Source of the DNA: Leadbetterella sp031420365
Lineage (GTDB): Bacteria > Bacteroidota > Bacteroidia > Cytophagales > Spirosomataceae
DNA: 11,886 nt
Direction: 5' to 3'
NCBI GenBank assembly: GCA_031420365.1
Contig: JANOMP010000401.1
Location: 1-11,886 of the forward strand
In this document: in pieces, positions 7,305 to 11,886 of the stretch
Layout of the letters: each line of letters opens with the position of its first letter
Numbering within the stretch: the stretch's first letter is position 1
The notes under the pieces: model-generated
Seen by the model: only the letters and a program-made list of their open reading frames with translations
Databases searched by the model: none
What the model was told of the DNA's origin: nothing
Made by a program: the position numbers and the translations under genes

Positions 7305-9070
7305 AAACCGAAATAACATATTTAGGACATATCATTCGTGTTGATTCGGGAACGGTTGAAGTCGAAGTTTCTAACGATATTCCATCGGCTGCACCTATCA
7401 TTAACGGAAGACTTTACAAAATAGGACAAATCGGAACTTTCATTAAAATTCCAATCGGTAATATTACTATTTATGGAATTGTTTCTTCGGTAAGCAATAC
7501 ACCAAACAAAACAGACGAAGCATTTTTAAAGTATAATTTTGGTTCACGATTTTTGACCGTTCAACTGGTTGGAGAGAAAATCGGTGACGATGATTTTGAA
7601 AAAGGTATTGGGACTTATCCAACTATAAATGATGAAGTTCACATTGTAATTGAAAAAGACCTTTTCGACATTTATGGTAAAAAAGATGCCGGCTCAATAG
7701 AAATCGGCAAACATTCATCATCTGAAAATTTAAGTGTTTATGCTGACTTACACAAACTTGTTTTAAGACATTGTGCAATATTAGGTTCTACTGGTAGTGG
7801 CAAATCGAATACAACAGTAAGTATTTTAAAAGCCATATTGGATGGATACCAAGGCTCAAGAGTAATATTAGTTGACCCTCACGGAGAATATTCAAGTGCA
7901 TTTCCTGATGCTAAAGTTTTCAAAATTAATGAAGTTGCTAATCCCCTTTTTATACCATTTTGGTTAATGAGCTTTGATGAGTTAGCTTATTTTCTTGTTG
8001 GTGCAAAACCAACTGACGACCAAAAGCCCGACTATAGATTATTCCGTGAATTGGTTACCAATTTGAAAAAAGAAAATTGTGCTTTAAAAGCTGGTGTTGT
8101 CAATCCTGATTTTGTTACTGCTGATTCGCCAATTCCTTTTAGTGCAAGAAAACTTTGGCACGAAATGAACTGGTGGTTAAATGCAAGTTTTACAACAACC
8201 AAGAAGGATGAACAAACAAGAGAGAATGCGGTAATAGAAAATGAGGGAGATTGCGAAAACTTAATTGGTGCAAAATTCACTTCTCATTTATCAACTGCCA
8301 CAATCAATTCTCCTTTTAAAACACAGCATAATGACTTTTATTCCTACGAGAAAAAAATTCTTTCAAGGTTAAAAGATTCGAGATATGATTTTTTGTTCAA
8401 TCCAGGAGACTTTAAAGATGCAACTTCACCAAAAGACTTGCACAATCTTCTCAACGAGTGGATTGGTAGCGAAAAGAAACTGGCAATACTTGATTTAAGC
8501 GGAGTGCCTTTTGAAGTTTTGGACATCACAGTTGGACTTATTACTCGTTTTATTTATGATAGTATGTTTTGGGGCAGACACGAAACATATACAGGTAAAA
8601 ACAGACCGTTGTTACTTGCTTACGAGGAAGCTCATAACTATCTAAACAAAAATGACAATAACAGCTATTCAAAATTAGCGGTTGAAAAAGTATTTAAAGA
8701 AGGGAGAAAATTTGGTTTAGGAGCTTTGGTAATTTCTCAAAGACCATCTGAAATTTCTGAAACTATTTTAGCACAGGTAGGAACATTTATAGCTTTACGT
8801 TTGACGAATTCAGGCGACCAATCAATTGTAAAATCTTCTGCACCTGACAATTTAAATAGTTTGATTGACTTACTTCCATCTTTAAGAACAGGTGAAGCTA
8901 TTATCGTTGGCGAGGCGATAAAAATTCCTTCGAGAGTTAGATTAAAACTAAATGTTCCAAGTCCGACAAGTGACGACCCTAAATTAGTTGAGAAATGGCA
9001 AGAAGCGCATCCCGAAAACACAGAAAACTACAAAGTAGTAGTTACACGAATTAGACAACAAAAATTTTAA
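7301..9070 (+). CDS. herA: HerA-like ATPase subunit of the SIR2-HerA defence system
   Basis: A 589-residue FtsK/HerA-clade DNA translocase. Homologues form hexameric rings that bind SIR2 partners and couple DNA or ATP sensing to NADase activity. Residues 1-120 form a beta-rich HAS-barrel-like domain (VDSGTVEVEVS, RLYKIGQIGTF). Walker A GSTGSGKS is at 162-169, the HerA-type VDPHGEY at 191-197, Walker B LLLAYEEAH with paired glutamates 442-443, and sensor/arginine motif ISQRPSEIS at 478-486. The C-terminal part RLTNSGDQ...LPSLRTGEAIIVG (500-537) is the usual HerA tail. The length fits the family and no lesion is seen. It overlaps the SIR2 gene by four bases and is followed after four bases by a KTSC gene. 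Confidence 0.92.
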   Translation: MKTEITYLGHIIRVDSGTVEVEVSNDIPSAAPIINGRLYKIGQIGTFIKIPIGNITIYGIVSSVSNTPNKTDEAFLKYNFGSRFLTVQLVGEKIGDDDFEKGIGTYPTINDEVHIVIEKDLFDIYGKKDAGSIEIGKHSSSENLSVYADLHKLVLRHCAILGSTGSGKSNTTVSILKAILDGYQGSRVILVDPHGEYSSAFPDAKVFKINEVANPLFIPFWLMSFDELAYFLVGAKPTDDQKPDYRLFRELVTNLKKENCALKAGVVNPDFVTADSPIPFSARKLWHEMNWWLNASFTTTKKDEQTRENAVIENEGDCENLIGAKFTSHLSTATINSPFKTQHNDFYSYEKKILSRLKDSRYDFLFNPGDFKDATSPKDLHNLLNEWIGSEKKLAILDLSGVPFEVLDITVGLITRFIYDSMFWGRHETYTGKNRPLLLAYEEAHNYLNKNDNNSYSKLAVEKVFKEGRKFGLGALVISQRPSEISETILAQVGTFIALRLTNSGDQSIVKSSAPDNLNSLIDLLPSLRTGEAIIVGEAIKIPSRVRLKLNVPSPTSDDPKLVEKWQEAHPENTENYKVVVTRIRQQKF

Positions 9071-9074
9071 AAAT

Positions 9075-9287
9075 ATGGACAGAGAATATGTAGAATCTTC
9101 AATGATTACAAGTATTGGTTACGACCCGAATACTTCAACTTTAGAAATTGAATTTAAAAGCACGGGTGCTGTTTGGCAGTATTACGACTTTCCAGAAAAT
9201 TTATGGTATGAATTTAAAGCTGGTTCACTTGGTAAGTTTTGGCACGCAAGTATCAAAGACCAGTATAGAGAAAACCAAGTAGGATAA
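9075..9287 (+). CDS. KTSC-domain small protein linked to SIR2-HerA
   Basis: A 70-residue protein made up entirely of one KTSC domain (PF13619 type). It reads VESSMITSIGYDPNTSTLEIEF, then VWQYYDFP and GKFWHASIKDQYR, the usual small beta fold with a closing helix. KTSC domains have no firmly known function; they are found alone or fused to nucleic-acid enzymes. The start lies four bases after the HerA stop, so the gene is almost certainly in the same transcript and probably a partner of the system. It is not part of the two-gene SIR2-HerA systems as I know them. The border repeat begins two bases after its stop, so the gene belongs to the SIR2-HerA module. Confidence 0.8.
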   Translation: MDREYVESSMITSIGYDPNTSTLEIEFKSTGAVWQYYDFPENLWYEFKAGSLGKFWHASIKDQYRENQVG

Positions 9288-9289
9288 AC

Positions 9290-9316
9290 CCAACGCATTT
9301 GGTGGCACATTTGTAT
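9290..9316. repeat. module-border repeat copy 3
   Basis: CCAACGCATTTG at 9290-9301 is identical to 6040-6051. After three unlike bases comes GCACATTT, again matching copy 2, then a diverged TGTATTTT in place of TAATTTTG. It starts just after the KTSC stop and closes the SIR2-HerA module. The following stretch up to 9424 has no gene that I can support. Confidence 0.7.
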
Positions 9317-9424
9317 TTTTTTCAACGCACCGACCAACGCTAAAAAATCCAAAAGAGCCACCAAGCCAAGGCACTAAGACAGACCAAAATGGACAGACAA
9401 GCACGACCGAGAAAGAACAACGAA

Positions 9425-9764
9425 GGCATAACAGCACCTACCCAAAAGGCGGGGATTCGTGTTCCAAAGACAGTTTTGAGGTTAATCAAACATTAGTTTT
9501 TCAAATCAAGTTTTGTTGTAAACTGGGATAAACTTGCAAAATAGTGCCTTTTTTGTTTCGTTGAAAAGACTCTAAGGTACTAATTTTTAATGTTTATCCT
9601 ATTTTTTTTAACACTTAATTCACTGACTAGCAATTACTTAAATCTGTTTTTAACGAAGTATTGATTTAATAAATAATACAATAAAAATTTCTTCCTATTT
9701 TTACAAGGTCAAAGGCCCAAAGGGCTGGGTCGACATTTCGATAAATACTTAGAGATTATGTGCC
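9425..9764 (+). other. degenerate attC-like region: tail of cassette A, head of cassette B
   Basis: It begins with GGCATAAC (9425-9432), the complement of the cassette A head at 3572. It ends with TTATGTGCC (9756-9764), the complement of the cassette B tail at 10742. Internal pairing is partial: GCACCTA (9434-9440) with TAAGGTAC (9573-9580), and AAAAGGC (9444-9450) with GCCTTTT (9546-9552), closing near GTTTATCC at 9592-9599. From 9600 to 9755 I see no gene, only AT-rich DNA and a GGCCC-AAA-GGGCT hairpin near 9715. The core preceding TTATGTGCC is GA, not the expected G. This looks like an attC site damaged by insertion, or an attC plus a gene-less cassette remnant. Confidence 0.5.
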
Positions 9765-9783
9765 ACTTTAAAAACAACGGGCA

Positions 9784-10332
9784 ATGAACGATATCATTCA
9801 ACTAAAAATCACATTACAAGGGACAAAACCGCCTATTTGGAGACGAATACTGGTAGACAAATCAACAACTTTTTCCCAATTTCACTATATCATTCTGACA
9901 ACAATGGGATGGGACGGTGGACACCTCTATGAATTTAACATAAATGGATGTAGAATAGGAGTACCGCACAAAGATGGTGAAGGTTGGGGCCGTAAGCTTC
10001 TTGACTCATCAAAAAAATCTCTTGGGGCCGTAATCTCTGATACCAAAGGGAAATTTGAATATACCTACGACTTTGGGGATAGTTGGAAACACTCAATAAA
10101 GGTAGAAAAGTTTTTACAAAAAGAAGAAAATGTAAAATATCCAACCTGTATAGACGGAGAACTCAATTGTCCACCAGAGGACTGTGGGGGCGTTTGGGGC
10201 TTTTACGATTTACTTGAAACGATAAAAAATATAAAACATCCTGAATATAAAGAAATGCTTGAATGGTTGGGTGGGCAATATGACCCAGAATATTTTGACA
10301 AAGAATTAGTCAATAAAAGGTTATTAAAATAA
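9784..10332 (+). CDS. plasmid pRiA4b ORF-3-like protein
   Basis: A 182-residue protein covering the full PRiA4_ORF3 domain (PF07929 type). Diagnostic stretches are the opening IQLKITLQGTKPPIWRRI, then MGWDGGHLYEF (41-51), YDFGDSWKH (95-103), CPPEDCGG (129-136) and LEWLGGQYDPEYFD (159-172). The family is widespread on plasmids and mobile DNA, often in accessory islands; its biochemical role is not established. The gene is the first of cassette B, starting 20 bases after the matched TTATGTGCC head. Seven bases separate it from a coiled-coil gene, so the two are probably co-translated and may act together. Confidence 0.88.
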   Translation: MNDIIQLKITLQGTKPPIWRRILVDKSTTFSQFHYIILTTMGWDGGHLYEFNINGCRIGVPHKDGEGWGRKLLDSSKKSLGAVISDTKGKFEYTYDFGDSWKHSIKVEKFLQKEENVKYPTCIDGELNCPPEDCGGVWGFYDLLETIKNIKHPEYKEMLEWLGGQYDPEYFDKELVNKRLLK

Positions 10333-10339
10333 GACAACT

Positions 10340-10729
10340 ATGGATTATAGTGAGCCTAAACAAGAATGGACAAAGAAAGACGGGTCGCTGAGTGATAAAA
10401 CTGCATCTATAGAATTTGGATTAACACAAAAAGACATTATAAATGGAATCAATGAAGGCAAATTGCAATTTCGAGAAGGATCTATTTATGGTAATCCTTT
10501 TTTTAGACTTTTGAGGTCACAAGTTGAAAAATTAGTAGAAGAAAAATTTGGAAAAAATTATTTAATTGCATCGAAAGCGAAAACGGAATTAAAGAATATA
10601 AACAAGGAATTGAAAGAATTAAAATTAAAAGTTGAACAGTTAGAAAAACAAAAAAATAAATTAAATTTAATATTAAAAGGAGAACCATTAGCAACTTCCA
10701 GGGATACATCAAAGAGTAGAAAGACATGA
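10340..10729 (+). CDS. small protein with HTH-like N-terminus and coiled coil
   Basis: A 129-residue protein of unknown function. Residues 24-65 (FGLTQKDIINGINEGKLQFRE...YGNPFFRLLRSQVEKL) resemble an excisionase/MerR-type small winged helix that chooses a site and ends in a recognition helix; this is a pattern judgement. Residues 80-115 are rich in Lys, Glu and Leu with heptad spacing (LKNINKELKELKLKVEQLE) and should form a coiled coil. The last residues are polar and disordered. It follows the pRiA4b ORF-3-like gene by seven bases in the same cassette. A DNA-binding or adaptor role is possible but not shown. Confidence 0.7.
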   Translation: MDYSEPKQEWTKKDGSLSDKTASIEFGLTQKDIINGINEGKLQFREGSIYGNPFFRLLRSQVEKLVEEKFGKNYLIASKAKTELKNINKELKELKLKVEQLEKQKNKLNLILKGEPLATSRDTSKSRKT

Positions 10730-10741
10730 CAAAATAAAAGC

Positions 10742-10876
10742 GGCACATAACAATGTATATAAAAAATAGGCGGTTTAATAGTAAATTCAAGGGTTGTAGC
10801 CCGATCCAACCCTTGTGTATTTTGCAAGTGAAGTGCAACGCAAACGCCTACTATTCATATACTTATCGTTATAGCC
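10742..10876 (+). other. attC-like recombination site between cassettes B and C
   Basis: It starts with GGCACATAAC (10742-10751), matching the cassette B head at 9756, and ends with GTTATAGCC (10868-10876), the cassette C head. The left arm (10747-10772) and right arm (10845-10872) are a long imperfect palindrome: ATAAC, GTATAT and TAGGCG occur in order on one strand with ATAACG, GTATAT and TAGGCG on the other, with small bulges. At the tip CAAGGGTTG (10788-10796) pairs perfectly with CAACCCTTG (10807-10815). Length about 130 bp, core boxes and bulged stem are what integron attC sites show. The simple GTTRRRY core is relaxed to GTTATAG. Confidence 0.65.
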
Positions 10877-10908
10877 AATGGTAGGACGACACCGTAACAA
10901 CAAAAAAA

Positions 10909-11490
10909 ATGGGACTGACCGACATAAAGAAAGAACTAAAAAAACTCGACAAGGACAAACTTATTGACCTTGTGGCTGACCTATATAAAAAAAACAAATC
11001 CGTTAAGGAATTTTTCGACTTCTACGTTAACCCCAACGAGAGAGAGCTTTTCGGCAAGTATCGGGACAAAGTATTTGAAGCCTTTTATCCAAAGCGTGGA
11101 TACAATTATAAACTTAAAGACGGCAAACAAGCAATTAGTGACTTCAAAAAACTTGGGACTTCTGCGGACTCTCTTGCTGACCTTATGCTATTTTACGTTG
11201 AGACAGGAGTAATATTTACAAACGACTTTGGCGACATTGACGAAGGTTTTTATTCAAGTATGGAGACAACTTATGTTGCCGCATTGACCCTAATGAAAAA
11301 AGAAAACTTGCTTGACAAATTTGCAGACCGAGCAGGTAAAGTTGTTAGTGATACAAGTGGCATTGGTTGGGGATTTCACGACTATTTAGGTGACGTTCAT
11401 TCTGACTTTTACGCTTACTATTCAGACGAAACAGACGAACCAACCGAGCAACAAGAAAAAGGTAAAATCATTAAACTTGGCGGACAATGA
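10909..11490 (+). CDS. DUF6155-like protein
   Basis: A 193-residue protein I recognise as resembling the DUF6155 family, function unknown. It opens LTDIKKELKKLDKDKLIDLVADLYKKNKSVKEFFDFYVNPNE, a helical start typical of that family, with FEAFYPKRGYNYKLKDGKQAI and DFKKLGTSADSLADLMLFYVETGV after it. The C-terminal end, QQEKGKIIKLGGQ, is polar. No signal peptide or membrane segment is visible, so it is likely cytoplasmic. It is the only gene of cassette C: the cassette head GTTATAGCC lies 32 bases before the start and the tail GGCTATAAC 18 bases after the stop. Confidence 0.7.
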   Translation: MGLTDIKKELKKLDKDKLIDLVADLYKKNKSVKEFFDFYVNPNERELFGKYRDKVFEAFYPKRGYNYKLKDGKQAISDFKKLGTSADSLADLMLFYVETGVIFTNDFGDIDEGFYSSMETTYVAALTLMKKENLLDKFADRAGKVVSDTSGIGWGFHDYLGDVHSDFYAYYSDETDEPTEQQEKGKIIKLGGQ

Positions 11491-11507
11491 CGAAGGAAAG
11501 AACCACT

Positions 11508-11706
11508 GGCTATAACATTTAGCCGTGTAGAAGAAAGTCGGGATGCCGCATCACCCTAACCACAATCTACTTTTGGGTGGTTCGACATTTCGGCTTTTTG
11601 CTAGCGGAAGGCCGCCCCCGATGTGTTCGGCGAAACTGGTGCGGAGTCAAAGTCGATAAAGTAGCCACTTAGTAGATTTTAGGCGGCTTTTCTGTAGGTG
11701 TTAAAG
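11508..11706 (+). other. probable attC-like region at the tail of cassette C
   Basis: GGCTATAAC (11508-11516) is the exact complement of GTTATAGCC at 10868. Complementarity extends outward: GTTATAGCCAATGGT against GTTATAGCCAGTGGT, 14 of 15. The segment then has many fold-back pieces (AGCCG...CGGCT, GGGTGGTTCGACATTTCGG) and may close at GTTAAAG (11700-11706), though arm pairing there is only moderate. It shares TCGACATTTCG with 9730-9740. No gene is seen from 11491 to the window end. Confidence 0.45.
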
Positions 11707-11794
11707 TAGGCCTTTTTTTGATTTATTTTTACTTTTTCTACCTCAAGGCATTGTTTCTTTTTTTTAAAAGCCCAAAATACTCCTTACCCTCATA

Positions 11795-11811
11795 CCGATA
11801 GAATCTATCGG
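11795..11811. repeat. small REP-like palindrome
   Basis: CCGATAG-AAT-CTATCGG is a perfect 7-bp stem with a 3-base loop. Palindromes of the CCGATAG...CTATCGG type are common between genes in Bacteroidota. It lies outside any gene, near the right edge of the window. Confidence 0.65.
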
Positions 11812-11861
11812 GATGGAGTTCTTGAATTTTTCATACTTTTCTAATTTTTAAACTGTGTGTG

Positions 11862-11879
11862 TCCCGAAGGCTTTCGAGA
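11862..11879. repeat. imperfect REP-like palindrome
   Basis: TCCCGAAGG-CTTTCGAGA is an 18-base imperfect palindrome with one C-A mismatch and one G-T pair. It is the second such unit within 70 bases and is probably an intergenic repeat; nothing else is visible around it. Confidence 0.4.
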
Positions 11880-11886
11880 TTAAAAT

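Noticed and set aside
3646..9316. The border repeats as a CRISPR array
   Set aside because: There are only three diverged copies, thousands of bases apart, with genes between them and no regular spacers.
9182..9437. Minus-strand open frames of 60-70 codons over the KTSC gene end and border repeat
   Set aside because: They overlap a clear + strand gene and a repeat, and their Cys/Trp/Phe/Val-rich translations look like chance frames.

Overview
This window is from a Bacteroidota (Bacteroidetes) genome. The base composition is AT-rich, starts lack Shine-Dalgarno sequences, and there are small palindromic REP-like repeats. The gene content also fits: a secreted sulfatase, a GH43 remnant, and IS200/RAYT-type transposase remains. 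Every gene I can support lies on the + strand.

Left part (1-3486), ordinary chromosome with decay. It opens with the C-terminus of a Y1 (IS200/RAYT-like) transposase, followed at once by two small perfect hairpins. Next is the C-terminal half of a GH43 glycoside hydrolase, a pseudogene with a missing N-terminus, a one-base deletion and a Trp-to-stop change. Then come two intact genes: a secreted type I sulfatase resembling heparan N-sulfatase, and a membrane sterol-desaturase/fatty-acid-hydroxylase family protein.

Right part (about 3572-11886), an array that looks like integron gene cassettes. Three consecutive modules each begin with a GTTAT- or TTAT-type box and end with the reverse complement of their own box. 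The boxes are GTTATGCC / GGCATAAC (3572 and 9425), TTATGTGCC / GGCACATAA (9756 and 10742), and GTTATAGCC / GGCTATAAC (10868 and 11508). Each tail matches its own head, not its neighbour's, as expected when cassettes are cut inside the core site and inserted one after another. Palindromic attC-like segments separate the modules and all genes read the same way. No integrase gene is visible, so the best description is an attC cluster without an integrase in view (CALIN-like).

Cassette A (about 6 kb) is unusually large and carries two anti-phage modules. The first is a type II restriction-modification pair: a D12-class adenine methyltransferase plus a PD-(D/E)XK endonuclease gene broken by a frameshift. 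The second is an intact SIR2-HerA defence pair with a tightly linked KTSC-domain gene. Related repeats (CCAACGCATTTG...CACATTT) lie before the first module, between the modules and after the second, so cassette A was probably assembled from modules. Cassette B carries a pRiA4b ORF-3-like protein and a small coiled-coil protein. Cassette C carries a DUF6155-like protein.

The most notable result is the cassette array itself, with its self-matched ends and multi-gene defence cargo, and the KTSC gene as a possible third component of the SIR2-HerA system.
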